Counted from the stretch's first letter, positions 18,801-28,600 are shown. The stretch: 64,000 bases of DNA from Sphingosinicella humi (GCF_003129465.1 NZ_QFFF01000001.1:1535501-1599500), one strand, 5' to 3'. Notes: generated by a model from the sequence alone, not told the origin. Translations and numbers: made by a program.

Positions 18801-18922
18801 GGGAAGCGGTGAAGGTCAAAGCCGGCCTGCCGCACGTCGAGCTGGACGATCTGAGATACTGCGCCATCGAGGCGAATGAGATACTCGCCCGGCTCAGACT
18901 ATCCGCGGAAGAGGCTCTCTGA
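15881..18922 (+). CDS. PAS-GGDEF-EAL-PilZ protein fused to a nucleophile-less tyrosine-recombinase-like domain
   Basis: The 1013-residue soluble protein has a PAS-like domain (about 45-165) and a GGDEF domain with DALTGLPNRRRM and intact LGGDEF (252-256). An EAL domain (EAL at 380-382) follows with NVSPIQF, LEITEGVF, LALDDFGTGYSSL, KIDQSF and TAEGIE. A PilZ-like domain (about 605-715) has NLSESG at 633. After a linker, residues 758-1013 match a phage-type tyrosine recombinase: a helical core-binding part (TIRDLSARYLDMF) and a catalytic fold with TGVRPGELL (Arg903) and LDDLRYC (Arg992). The box II histidine is Asp989, the hairpin lysine is not evident, and the chain ends 21 residues after Arg992, before the His/Trp and Tyr positions. 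Strand transfer is therefore impossible and DNA binding is the likely remaining function. GTG start with AGGGAGC upstream. Confidence 0.9.
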   Translation: MSKGAVSLGLQAEQSATNRSFIDLISRLGPQRRPRTSRRMSTAEALLLLKAFEESCNGWFWSTDEGGHVTYLSGSMCDLLGGGPEAFLGYEFTRLFIHVDEDSSGRRTLPFLLSKHSPFERLTVRAAVADNERCWSLSGRPQFDESGRFLGYRGSAVDVTEHRKSSEHASLLAQYDALTGLPNRRRMAEVLETNLRIARHQNTSCAIMLIDLDRFKQVNDTLGHPAGDQLLKQVAERVVRIVGHQESVFRLGGDEFQVVLRNNDNRGILGDLATDIIRSISQPYLIEGSRCIIGASIGIAVAPLDGDSKDELIRNADLALYASKGAGRGRFRFFSSELLKDAEDKRTLEEDLREALARGEMSVEYQPIVNARTNRMTGVEALVRWRHPVRGDVSPALFIPIAEEAGIIAQIGEWVLRKACADAAGWPRKLRVAVNVSPIQFSSERFPATVVNALAHSGLAPNQLELEITEGVFLSQSADTDTIFSALKELGVRLALDDFGTGYSSLGYLQSAPFDKIKIDQSFVRAATLPDSRNSAIIAAIVALAEALDMETTAEGIEYMDQLNLIRELRVSHAQGWIYSRALSSADLSEKLETGDWVIEPSGPARQRSARQSVYRRVGVIHDGRYEQAIIQNLSESGALIVGAIALNPDTLLVVDFGDGQLAFARVIRSDGRKHGVAFEQHLVDDGNGGLCTSHRVSPYLLSTMGLPTPSNPVVEDEGVSPTPLEKLAERLGLTLAPRRSLQHSSGSDGSGAGAYGDTATTIRDLSARYLDMFEGDEHSRERAKRDLRNHVLPRFGQLRLDEVSEADLFAWLAAKVEVEACPAGTDDRLHALLNQIWNLAVKLGLPGAESNPLERHSMGEWRAARHEALTAESALKLLEAAQSSSNRELKFILAMMMITGVRPGELLKAEWDHIDVEERHWTLPEIEAGRSRQAQLGDGAIRLLAALPRPAGSRYLVSNPRTGQPYRSIQGSWEAVKVKAGLPHVELDDLRYCAIEANEILARLRLSAEEAL

Positions 18923-18966
18923 ACGCGACGGGTCGCTAGCCGACCACCGCGCCGAAGCCGCGAGCC

Positions 18967-19983
18967 TCAATAGGCGCGGGAAATGGCGAATTCGACGGCT
19001 TCGACGAGCGCCGACTTGGCCTTTCCGGCGGGGAATGGGCCCAGCGCGTCGATGGCGCGCTGGCCGTAGTGGCGGGCGCGCTCGATCGTGTCGTCGATGG
19101 CGTTGTGGGCGCGGAGAAGGCGGGTGGCGTGGGCGAGGTCGTCGTCCGAGCTGCGGCGGCCTTCCATCGCGTCGCGCCAGAAGCCGCGTTCCTCGTCGCT
19201 GCCGCGGGCGACGGCGAGGATGACGGGGAGCGTGACCTTGCCATCGCGGAAGTCGTCGCCGACGCCCTTGCCCATCGTCTCGGCGTCCGAAGCATAGTCG
19301 ATGGCATCGTCGATCAGCTGGAAAGCGATGCCAAGGTTGCGGCCATAGGCGTCGAGCGCCTGCTCGACCGATTCGTCGCGCTCGGCGACGACCGCGGCGA
19401 TCTGGCAGGCGGCGGCGAAGAGGGCCGCCGTCTTGGCGGTGATGATGTCGAGATACTGGTCCTCGCTGGTTTCAATCCGGCGCTGGGCGGTCAGCTGGTT
19501 GACCTCACCCTCGGCGATGATCGCCGAGGCACGGGAGAGGACGCGGAGCGCCTTCAGGCTGCCGTCCTCGACCATCAGCTCGAAGGAGCGGGAGAAGAGG
19601 AAATCGCCGACCAGCACGCTCGCCGGATTGCCCCAGATGATGTTGGCGGTGCGCCGGCCGCGGCGAAGGCCCGACATGTCGACGACGTCGTCGTGAAGCA
19701 GGGTGGCGGTGTGGATGAACTCGACCGCGGCGGCGAGCTTATGGTGGCGGGTACCGCCATAGTCGAGCAGGCGCGCGCAGGCGAGGGTGAGCATCGGCCG
19801 CATCCGCTTGCCGCCGCCGGCGATGAGATGGCCGGCGAGCTCCGGGATCAGCGCCACCTCGCTCTGCATCCGTTCGAGGATGACGCTGTTCACATGGTTG
19901 AGGTCGGCCGCGACGAGCTGGAACATCGCGTCGAGCGAAGGGGCGCGGCCCGTGCCGCCCAAATGGTGAATGGTGGCGCTCAT
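18967..19983 (-). CDS. ispB: Long-chain polyprenyl diphosphate synthase (octaprenyl/decaprenyl)
   Basis: The 338-residue trans-prenyltransferase makes the isoprenoid tail of ubiquinone from farnesyl diphosphate and IPP. The first aspartate-rich motif is DDVVD (98-102) and the second is DDAID (225-229), with GGGKRMRP (57-63) for IPP binding. The residue five before the first motif is Ala93; a small residue there is typical of long-chain enzymes, and ubiquinone-10 is usual in sphingomonads, so decaprenyl is a reasonable guess. It is convergent with the fusion gene (44 bases between the stops) and lies downstream of, but separate from, the histidine kinase gene. Confidence 0.93.
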   Translation of the reverse strand: MSATIHHLGGTGRAPSLDAMFQLVAADLNHVNSVILERMQSEVALIPELAGHLIAGGGKRMRPMLTLACARLLDYGGTRHHKLAAAVEFIHTATLLHDDVVDMSGLRRGRRTANIIWGNPASVLVGDFLFSRSFELMVEDGSLKALRVLSRASAIIAEGEVNQLTAQRRIETSEDQYLDIITAKTAALFAAACQIAAVVAERDESVEQALDAYGRNLGIAFQLIDDAIDYASDAETMGKGVGDDFRDGKVTLPVILAVARGSDEERGFWRDAMEGRRSSDDDLAHATRLLRAHNAIDDTIERARHYGQRAIDALGPFPAGKAKSALVEAVEFAISRAY

Positions 19984-20025
19984 TGGCCGCCGCCTCTGCG
20001 CGCTGGAGGCCGCAAAGGCAAGGGG

Positions 20026-21405
20026 TCAGCCGGAGAGCGGTAGCTTGAGTCGTGCGAGAAGGCCGCCGAGATCCTCGCTTTCCTCGAGCGCAATCGATCC
20101 GCCGTAGATTGTGGCCACGTCGCGCACGATGGCGAGGCCGAGGCCGGTGCCGGGCTTTTCGACGTCGAGACGGGCGCCGCGGTCGAAGATGCTTTCGCGC
20201 TCGGCGGCCGGGATGCCGGGGCCGTCATTCTCCACTTCGATTTCGACGCATTCCGGAGCGGTCTTCACCGTCACGAAAACCCGGCCGCCGCCATATTTGG
20301 CCGCGTTTTCGATGAGATTGCCGAGCATCTCGTCCAGGTCCTGGCGTTCGACTCGAACGATGGCCGCCTTGTCGCCGACAAGGTCGATGGTGACGCCCTC
20401 GTAAAGCCGGTCGACCGCGCGCTGGACCGCCTCCAGCGAGGGCCACACCTCGGCGCGGGCCTGTGCGCTGGATCGGCGGCCGATGGCGCGGGCACGGGCG
20501 AGATGATGGTCGACCTGGCGCCGCATCGTCTTGGCCTCGCGGATGACGGTCTCGGCGAGGTCGGGGCTGTGCGCGGTGGCGGCGTTGGTGACGACGGTGA
20601 GCGGGGTCTTCAGCGCATGGGCGAGGTTGCCGGCGTGACGCCGCGCCTCTTCCGCCTGCACCTCGTTGTGGGCGAGGAGGTCGTTCAGCTCCTCGGTCAT
20701 CGGTGCGATTTCCTGGGGGAAGCGCTCCTCGATCCGGGACTTGTCCCCCGAGCGGATGGCGGCGATCGCCTTGCGCATGCGGCGGAGCGGCCAGAGTCCG
20801 TAAAAGGCCTGGAGCGCCGCCAGGACGATCAAGCCGAGCCCGAGGACTCCGAAGGAGCGCACCATGGTGCGGCGAAGCACGCCGATCTGTTCGTCCAGCC
20901 CGTCGCGGCTCTGAGCCACCTGGAAGCGCCAGCGGACCGGCGATCCCGGCAGCTGCACGTCGCGTTCGAGGACGCGGAGCGTCTCGGTGGTGAACTGCTC
21001 GCTGTCGTAGGTGTGGATCTGGAAGTCGTTATGGGCCCGGCCCACTTCCAGGCGCCGGTCCCAGAGCGAGCGGGAGGGAAACCAGGATTCGGGATCGGAC
21101 GTCTCGCCGCTGATCTGGAAATAGAGGCCCGAATAGGGCTCCAGGAATCGCTGGTCGGCGGGCGCGCGGTTGAGAAAGACCTCGCCGTCCGGCCCGATCT
21201 CCGCCGAGGCGATCAGCGCGGTCAGCACATATTCGAGCTGGGCGTCGAAATTGCGGGTGATGGCACTGGCCAGCACTCGATCGAGGGCGAAGCCGCCGCC
21301 GCTCAGGAGCACGGCGATCCACACCGTGGCCACGACGATCATCCGCCGCCAGAGCGATCCGGTGCCGCGCTGGCGGGATCGGGTCAAAAGAGTGCGCCAG
21401 TTCAT
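20026..21405 (-). CDS. Sensor histidine kinase, PhoQ/EnvZ-like
   Basis: The 459-residue inner-membrane kinase has one TM helix near residues 22-42, a periplasmic sensor domain of about 140 residues, and a second TM helix near 184-205. A HAMP-like linker (PLRRMRKAIAAIRSGD) follows, then the phospho-acceptor region NLAHALKTPLT with His263, and an ATPase domain with ENAAKYGGG, DGPGIP and GTGLGLAIV. HALKTPL in the H-box is typical of the PhoQ branch. It follows the response-regulator gene in the same direction after 102 bases and should phosphorylate that protein. The stimulus is unknown. Confidence 0.92.
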   Translation of the reverse strand: MNWRTLLTRSRQRGTGSLWRRMIVVATVWIAVLLSGGGFALDRVLASAITRNFDAQLEYVLTALIASAEIGPDGEVFLNRAPADQRFLEPYSGLYFQISGETSDPESWFPSRSLWDRRLEVGRAHNDFQIHTYDSEQFTTETLRVLERDVQLPGSPVRWRFQVAQSRDGLDEQIGVLRRTMVRSFGVLGLGLIVLAALQAFYGLWPLRRMRKAIAAIRSGDKSRIEERFPQEIAPMTEELNDLLAHNEVQAEEARRHAGNLAHALKTPLTVVTNAATAHSPDLAETVIREAKTMRRQVDHHLARARAIGRRSSAQARAEVWPSLEAVQRAVDRLYEGVTIDLVGDKAAIVRVERQDLDEMLGNLIENAAKYGGGRVFVTVKTAPECVEIEVENDGPGIPAAERESIFDRGARLDVEKPGTGLGLAIVRDVATIYGGSIALEESEDLGGLLARLKLPLSG

Positions 21406-21507
21406 CCGAAGAACGCTTGCCTCGGTACAACGTCAGCCGGAATTGACCTGTGGTCGTCTTCGGCTCCCGCTCTCGTGGGGAGGACGAGGAGGGGCATGAA
21501 CGCAGCC

Positions 21508-22173
21508 CTAGCCGTTGGGATCTTCCAGCGAATAGCCGAGGCCGCGGATGGTCGTGATGACGTCGGGTCCGAGCTTCTTGCGGATGCGGGTGACGAACAC
21601 CTCGATCGTATTGGAATCCCGGTCGAAATCCTGGTCGTAGATATGCTCGATGAGCTCGGTGCGGCTGATCACCTTGCCCTTGTGATGCATGAGATAGGAC
21701 AGGAGCTTATACTCCTGGGCGGTGAGCTTCACCGGCTCGCCCGCCAAGGTCACCTTGCCCGAGCGCGTGTCGAGGCGGACGTCGCCGGCGGTGAGCTCCG
21801 AGCTTACGTTGCCGGACGCGCGGCGGATAAGAGCGCGAAGGCGGGCGATCAGCTCCTCCGTCTGGAAGGGCTTGGCGAGATAGTCGTCAGCGCCGGCGTC
21901 GAGCCCGGCGACCTTGTCGGACCAGCTGTCGCGCGCCGTCAGCACCAATACGGGGATCTTGATCCCCTCCTTGCGCCAGCGATCGAGCACGGTCAGGCCG
22001 TCGATCTCGGGCAGGCCAAGGTCCAGGATGATCGCGTCATAACTTTCGGTCGAGCCGAGGAAATGCCCATCCTCGCCGTCGGTGGCTAGGTCGACGGCAT
22101 AACCCGCCCCTTCGAGCGTCGCGCGGAGCTGCCGCCCCAGATTAGGTTCGTCCTCGACGATGAGAACCCGCAT
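21508..22173 (-). CDS. OmpR/PhoP-family response regulator
   Basis: The 221-residue protein has a receiver domain with the acidic pocket Glu7/Asp8, phospho-acceptor Asp51 (LDLGLPEIDG) and Lys101 (YLAKPF). A winged-helix DNA-binding domain follows, with LTAQEYKLLSYL and a recognition-helix region SNTIEVFVTRIRKKLG. Together with the downstream histidine kinase and the preceding small PepSY-like secreted protein it forms a PhoP/PhoQ-like module; in sphingomonads such sets typically respond to envelope or cation stress (inferred here). Confidence 0.94.
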   Translation of the reverse strand: MRVLIVEDEPNLGRQLRATLEGAGYAVDLATDGEDGHFLGSTESYDAIILDLGLPEIDGLTVLDRWRKEGIKIPVLVLTARDSWSDKVAGLDAGADDYLAKPFQTEELIARLRALIRRASGNVSSELTAGDVRLDTRSGKVTLAGEPVKLTAQEYKLLSYLMHHKGKVISRTELIEHIYDQDFDRDSNTIEVFVTRIRKKLGPDVITTIRGLGYSLEDPNG

Positions 22174-22267
22174 CAGTTTCCCCTATGGCTGTTCGTGCCG
22201 GCAGTCTATCCGCCCAACCGGCGCGAATGCCAATGGTTTCATGAAGGGAATGGTCAGTGGAGGCGCG

Positions 22268-22582
22268 TTAATCGCCCGAGCGGCCGATAACGTCGCCGGT
22301 GCGAGCATCGACGTCTACCCAGATGACGCGGCCGCCGCGCATGAACTTCAGGCGATAGGTGCCGGAGCCGGCGTCGAGTTCGGGACCCAGATATTCGGCG
22401 CCCCGCATGCGCGGCATGACTCGCGATTCGATGCTCCTCAAGGGCATGATCCGGCCCTGCTGTCGCGCCTTGTAGGCGGCGTCCTGTTCGCGGTCGCGGC
22501 CCGGGCGTGCGTCGGCCGCGGGCGCGACGGACGTGATGCCGAGTACGGCAACGGCCAACAGGAGAGGAAGGCGCTTGATCAT
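22268..22582 (-). CDS. Small secreted PepSY-like protein
   Basis: The 104-residue protein has a clear signal peptide (MIKRLPLLLAVAVLG, then SVAPAADA) and a compact C-terminal domain with YRLKFMRGG and VDVDARTGDVIG. This is the usual single PepSY repeat, which is thought to inhibit proteases or modulate sensors in the periplasm. It precedes the response regulator/histidine kinase pair in the same direction, suggesting it is regulated with them or tunes the kinase. The start at 22582 gives a canonical signal sequence; an open 21-residue extension upstream does not. Confidence 0.8.
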   Translation of the reverse strand: MIKRLPLLLAVAVLGITSVAPAADARPGRDREQDAAYKARQQGRIMPLRSIESRVMPRMRGAEYLGPELDAGSGTYRLKFMRGGRVIWVDVDARTGDVIGRSGD

Positions 22583-22709
22583 CGTATTTGCACTTATTTC
22601 CTTGTTTCGATCCGCCTGATAGCCAAGGCGCATTGAATAAGCCATGAATGCAAATGAGGGCTTAGCTTAAGCTTTTGAGCCCGCACGAAAAGAAGGGGGA
22701 TGGCCGTCG

Positions 22710-24317
22710 ATGCGTGAACTGAAGCTTGCCGCCGCTGCCGCGCTTGCGGCGCTGCTGATGGCGCCGGCTGCGGGAGCGGCCGAGCCGGAAGCCGCGATGC
22801 AGCCGGTGCCCGCCCGCGGCGCCGATGAAGGCATGGGGCCGTTCGGGACGCTGGTCATTCGGGGCGCGACCCTCATCGACGGCAGCGGGGCTCCGGCCAT
22901 GGGTCCGGTTGATATCGTCATCAAGGGTAACCGCATCGCCGAGATCCGCGGCGCCGGCACGCCCGGCCTGCCGCTGGAGTCGAATCGCGAGCCTCGCGAC
23001 TTCGACCAGGAGATAGACGCCACCGGCATGTACGTGCTGCCGGGCTTCATCGATACCCACGGCCATAATGGCGATCCCGTAAAGGCGCCGCAGCCAAGCT
23101 ATGGCTACAAGCTCTGGCTGGCCCATGGCGTCACCACCGTGCGCGGCGTGCCGATCCAGGATGGTCCCACCGCGCTCGCCGACAAGAAGCGCAGCGCCGA
23201 CAATAGCATCGTCGCGCCGCGCATCTTCGCCTACATCGTCCCCGGCTCCGAATGGGACGGCGGCACGGTCGACACGCCCGAGAAGGTCCGCGCCTGGGTG
23301 CGCTGGGCGGCGAAGCAGGGCTATGACGGCGTCAAATTCTTCAATTCCAACTCTCCCGCCGTCACGGCGGCGGCGATCGACGAGGCGGAGAAGCAGGGGC
23401 TCGGCACGATCGCGCATCTCGGCCAGGGCGGCGTCGCCCAGGTCAACGCCCGCGTCGCCGGCGAGATGGGGCTCGATACCGTCACCCATTTCTACGGCCA
23501 TTTCGAAAGCCTGCTGAAGGACGGCCGTTTGCCCAAATATCCGTCCGACTATAATATGTTCAACGAGCAGGACCGCTTCTACGAGATCGCCAATCTCGCC
23601 GGCCAGATCGTCGAGCCGGGCAGCCCGGAATGGCAGGCCTATCTCCAGGCGCAGCTCGAAAATGGCGTCATCTTCAACCCGACGCTCAACATCTATTCCG
23701 CCGGCCGCGACTTGATGCGCGCCCGCAACGCCGATTGGCACGAGAAATACACGCTGCCGTCGCTCTACGAATTCTACCAGCCGAGCCGCATCAATCATGG
23801 CAGCTACTGGTACGACTGGACGACCGAGAAGGAGGTTGCCTGGCGCCGCTTCTACGGTCCGTACATGCGGCTGATGAACGACTATAAGAATATGGGCGGG
23901 ATCGTCACCGTCGGCTCCGATCCGGGCTATATCTACCAGAGCTGGGGCTTCCCCTACATCCAGGAACTGGAGATGCTCCAGGAAGCGGGCTTCACGCCTC
24001 TGGAAGCGATCGTTGCGGCGACCAAGAACGGCGCCTTTGAGCTCTATCGTCCCAAGGGCGCGGAGGCACCCATCGGCATGGTCAAGGAAGGCATGCTGGC
24101 CGACCTCGTCATCGTCCCCGAAAACCCGCTCCACAACTTTAAGACGCTCTACGGCACCGGCTTCGAGCGGCTGGACGAGAACGGCCAGGTCGAAAGGATC
24201 GGCGGCGTCCGTTGGACCATCAAGGACGGCATCGTCTACGACGCCCACAAGCTGCTCGCCGACGTCGCGGCGATGGTGGAGGCTCAAAAAGCGACGGGGC
24301 CCTCGTCCCTGAACTGA
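22710..24317 (+). CDS. Exported amidohydrolase-superfamily metalloenzyme
   Basis: The 535-residue protein has a signal peptide (LAAAAALAALLMAPAAGAA). The small beta domain and TIM barrel of amidohydrolases follow: the metal motif HGH in FIDTHGHNGD, a lysine in GVKFFN that could be the carboxylated bridging residue, histidines in IAHLGQ and THFYGH, and the catalytic aspartate in VGSDPGY. This fits a binuclear-metal, imidazolonepropionase- or prolidase-like hydrolase acting in the periplasm on an amide or cyclic substrate. The substrate is not predictable. It precedes an MFS transporter gene in the same direction and diverges from the PepSY gene. Confidence 0.88.
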   Translation: MRELKLAAAAALAALLMAPAAGAAEPEAAMQPVPARGADEGMGPFGTLVIRGATLIDGSGAPAMGPVDIVIKGNRIAEIRGAGTPGLPLESNREPRDFDQEIDATGMYVLPGFIDTHGHNGDPVKAPQPSYGYKLWLAHGVTTVRGVPIQDGPTALADKKRSADNSIVAPRIFAYIVPGSEWDGGTVDTPEKVRAWVRWAAKQGYDGVKFFNSNSPAVTAAAIDEAEKQGLGTIAHLGQGGVAQVNARVAGEMGLDTVTHFYGHFESLLKDGRLPKYPSDYNMFNEQDRFYEIANLAGQIVEPGSPEWQAYLQAQLENGVIFNPTLNIYSAGRDLMRARNADWHEKYTLPSLYEFYQPSRINHGSYWYDWTTEKEVAWRRFYGPYMRLMNDYKNMGGIVTVGSDPGYIYQSWGFPYIQELEMLQEAGFTPLEAIVAATKNGAFELYRPKGAEAPIGMVKEGMLADLVIVPENPLHNFKTLYGTGFERLDENGQVERIGGVRWTIKDGIVYDAHKLLADVAAMVEAQKATGPSSLN

Positions 24318-24384
24318 ACAGCCGTAATGCGGGGCCGGCGTGGCTAAAGGTTGACTAACCATTTGAAGTGCCGATCATGCCCCC

Positions 24385-25674
24385 ATGGGGGATAAGGCCG
24401 AAGGCACGAAAGTGCGTCTGGGATGGGCCATGGTGCTCATTATCGGCGCGGCGCAGTTCGGCGCTTATGCGGACCGCGCCCTGACGGCCGCTTTCGCGGC
24501 TGATCTTCAGGCCGCTTTCACCCTCAATGATGCCGAATTGGGGATGCTGCACGGGACGGCGGTGATCATTCCCTATGCGGCCGGCATGATCGGAGCCAGC
24601 CTGTGCCTGAGGGCGGTGCGGCCGTTCCTGGTGATGGGTCTTTCCGTCCTCGCCTGGAGTCTGGCCGCGGCCGGCTTCGCGCTGGCGACCAGCTATGGCG
24701 AACTTCTCGTCGCCCGCATGATGCTGGGCTTCACCCAGGCGGCTTTCGCGCCGGCCGCCCTGTCCATCCTCGCTTTGTCCAGCCATCCACGCCCGCCCGT
24801 CGCGATCTCGGCGATGACCACCGGCTCGGCGACGGGGAGGAGCGGGGGCCTGCTGATCGGTGGGGCCTTGCTGCTGTTCGCGGTGAGCCTTGAGGCCGTG
24901 GCGCTCGAGCCGTGGCGGGTCGCCAGCCTCGCCATGGTCGCTCCCAATGTCCTGCTCGCCCTGGTGCTGCTGGGGAAATCGCGCTTGCGGGTGCCGTTCA
25001 ACGCCGTCGCCTCGGGTCGGCTGGTGCCGACGCTGCGAGGTCTCGCCCGGGCTCCGGTCGTCCACGCCAGCTATTTCGTCGTTGCCGCCGCGGCGATCGT
25101 GATCGTCCAGGCCGGCGGCGCCTGGGCTCCGACCGTCCTTTATCGCGATTTCGGCCTCGATGTGGCCGAGAGCGCCATGGCGGTTGGGCTGATCGTTTTG
25201 GTGGCGGCGCCGCTGGGCCATCTCAGCGCGGGGTGGCTTTCGGCGAGGCGGCCGGAGGACCAGCGCTGGCCGCATGCGCCCATCCTCGTGGGGCTCGGGA
25301 CGACGCTCGCCGCCGCCATCGCCCTGGCCGCCGCCTCGAGCCTTGCCGGAGCGGCGCTGGCGCTGGCCGCCTTCTGCGCGGGCGGTGGCTTTGCGGCGGC
25401 GGCCGCCTTGATCGGCCTCCAGCCGATGTTTCCCGCCGAGCAACGCTTCACCGCCAACACCTTGTTCCTATCGAGCGTCACCCTGGTCGGTTACGGCGTC
25501 GGGCCGCTTCTGACCGGTCTGCTGAGCGATCGCCTCGGCCACGACGAACTGCGGCTGGCGCTTCTGCTGGTGACGGCGGGCGCGCTCATCGTGGCGGCGC
25601 TGGCCGGGCTGATCGGCCGCCAGTCGCTCCGGTCGGGGCGGACGGATCGCGTCTCAGCCTGCTCGGGAGGGTGA
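24385..25674 (+). CDS. Major facilitator superfamily transporter
   Basis: The 429-residue inner-membrane protein has about twelve hydrophobic helices in two halves with a central cytoplasmic loop near residue 200. The first loop region carries LRAVRPFLVMGL, a diverged form of the MFS loop motif, and GFTQAAFAPAALS resembles the helix-5 motif. The helix 1 sequence (AAQFGAYADRALTAAFA) with an acidic/arginine pair resembles organic-anion or hexuronate-type carriers. Substrate is unknown. Its stop overlaps the start of the AraC-type gene, so transporter and regulator are coupled. Confidence 0.87.
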   Translation: MGDKAEGTKVRLGWAMVLIIGAAQFGAYADRALTAAFAADLQAAFTLNDAELGMLHGTAVIIPYAAGMIGASLCLRAVRPFLVMGLSVLAWSLAAAGFALATSYGELLVARMMLGFTQAAFAPAALSILALSSHPRPPVAISAMTTGSATGRSGGLLIGGALLLFAVSLEAVALEPWRVASLAMVAPNVLLALVLLGKSRLRVPFNAVASGRLVPTLRGLARAPVVHASYFVVAAAAIVIVQAGGAWAPTVLYRDFGLDVAESAMAVGLIVLVAAPLGHLSAGWLSARRPEDQRWPHAPILVGLGTTLAAAIALAAASSLAGAALALAAFCAGGGFAAAAALIGLQPMFPAEQRFTANTLFLSSVTLVGYGVGPLLTGLLSDRLGHDELRLALLLVTAGALIVAALAGLIGRQSLRSGRTDRVSACSGG

Positions 25675-26663
25675 AGCTGCGCGATCATTTCACCTATTCG
25701 AGTGCGGGCCGGACGGAGGACCAGGCGTTCGACGAGTATGCGCGGCTCTATTCCCATGGATCGGACGTCGCTCGCGGCGAGGGGCCATTTTGGGCCGAGG
25801 TCCGGGCCTGGCGACTGCCCGGCTTCATCCTGTTCGATCGCCGGCTGACGGGCGTCGTGCATTCCCGCGACATGCGCGTCCTTTCCGACGGCTTCGACCA
25901 TATCGTGATCCACGCGGTGCTGGAGGGGCGGTTGAAGTGGAGCGATGCTGCAGGCAGCCGGACGGTCAACCCTGGCGACGTCCTGTTCGTCGACACGACA
26001 CAGCCGTCCCGCACCTTGTCCCGCGACGTCCATATGCTGACGGCGAGCATCAGCCGCCATCTGGTCGAATCGGCGATCGGAAATGCGCGGGTGCTCCACG
26101 GACGGCTGCTCTCGCCGCCATCGACATTGCTGCTGAGGGACTTCCTGCTCTCGCTGGTGCGCTGGCTCCCGATGCTTCCGGAGGACGAGAATCCCAACTA
26201 TTCGCGGGTGCTGGCCGATCTCATCTCGGCGACGCTGACGGACGAGGCACCCGGCGGCGCGGCGGCGCGGCGGCTCCATTCCGACCGCCTCACAGCCATC
26301 GAACGGTGCATTGCCGCGCGTCTCGGCGACCGTGATCTTTCGGCGGATAAGATCGCGGCGGCGACGGGACTGTCGCGGTCCGTGCTCTACCGCCTTCTGC
26401 AGAGCCATGGCGGCGTCAACCAGCTGATCCTGACCCGTCGGCTCCAAGCGGTTCGCTCCGCGATCGATAACGGCTCGACGGCGCCCTTGTCGGAGCTCGC
26501 CCACGCTTATGGCTTCGCCAGCGAAAGCCATATGAGCCGCCGCTTCCGGGAGGCGTTCGGTAAGTCGCCAGGCGCCTATCGGCGGATCATGACGGCGCTT
26601 CCAGAAAGCGACCCGGAAAAGGGACACAGGCGCTGGCGGGGCTGGATGGGCAGCCTTCGCTAG
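25671..26663 (+). CDS. AraC-family transcriptional regulator
   Basis: The 330-residue protein has an N-terminal cupin-like effector domain (about 40-190, with VNPGDVLFVDTTQPSRT) and a C-terminal double helix-turn-helix (about 220-320). The helix-turn-helix includes SADKIAAATGLSRSVLYRLL and ELAHAYGFASESHMSRRFRE, followed by the family signature FGKSPGAYRR. It begins at a GTG overlapping the transporter stop (GTGA); the GGGAGG ribosome site abuts the GTG, so this start is the least certain point. The overlap suggests that it senses a substrate of the transporter and controls the neighbouring operon. Confidence 0.85.
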   Translation: MKLRDHFTYSSAGRTEDQAFDEYARLYSHGSDVARGEGPFWAEVRAWRLPGFILFDRRLTGVVHSRDMRVLSDGFDHIVIHAVLEGRLKWSDAAGSRTVNPGDVLFVDTTQPSRTLSRDVHMLTASISRHLVESAIGNARVLHGRLLSPPSTLLLRDFLLSLVRWLPMLPEDENPNYSRVLADLISATLTDEAPGGAAARRLHSDRLTAIERCIAARLGDRDLSADKIAAATGLSRSVLYRLLQSHGGVNQLILTRRLQAVRSAIDNGSTAPLSELAHAYGFASESHMSRRFREAFGKSPGAYRRIMTALPESDPEKGHRRWRGWMGSLR

Positions 26664-26671
26664 CCGCCGCA

Positions 26672-26713
26672 TCCCACTTTTGGGACGCATGGATATCCAG
26701 TCCCAAACCGGGA
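26672..26713. promoter_or_regulatory. Two inverted repeats of a TCCCA...TGGGA type
   Basis: TCCCA-CTTT-TGGGA (26672-26685) and TCCC-AAACC-GGGA (26701-26713) lie 29 bases apart, between the AraC-type stop and the LuxR-type gene. They may be paired operator sites for one of the flanking regulators. The first could also be a weak terminator hairpin for the AraC gene. Confidence 0.3.
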
Positions 26714-26915
26714 TTTGCTACGCTCGGCGCGGGGAACGGACGGTCAGTTGCGTCCGGACGGGCTAACGGGTTTCATGGGAGCCCTCATCGAGAAAGTCCA
26801 TCCGCGCAATCTGTTGGCCGCCGCGAGAGGGGAACGCATCGTCAATCATGAACAGGATCGGGGAAGGATCGCTGGAAGCAGCCCTAGGGCCGTGTCGCGG
26901 ACATTGCCGGGTGTC

Positions 26916-28600
<1,685 letters not shown>

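Noticed and set aside
15881-18922. Interpreting the recombinase-like part as evidence of a prophage or integrative element here
   Set aside because: No attachment site, tRNA target, excisionase or phage genes flank it, and the catalytic set is incomplete. It reads as part of one regulatory protein, not a mobile element.
18923-18966. Possible lost integrase C-terminus after the fusion gene
   Set aside because: The 44 bases to the next gene do not encode a recognisable box III or Tyr in any frame, so a simple frameshift does not explain the missing nucleophile; the domain simply ends.
26715-26915. N-terminal extension of the LuxR-type gene
   Set aside because: The frame is open, but the predicted residues look random, and the palindromes at 26672-26713 suggest that the region just downstream is still regulatory.
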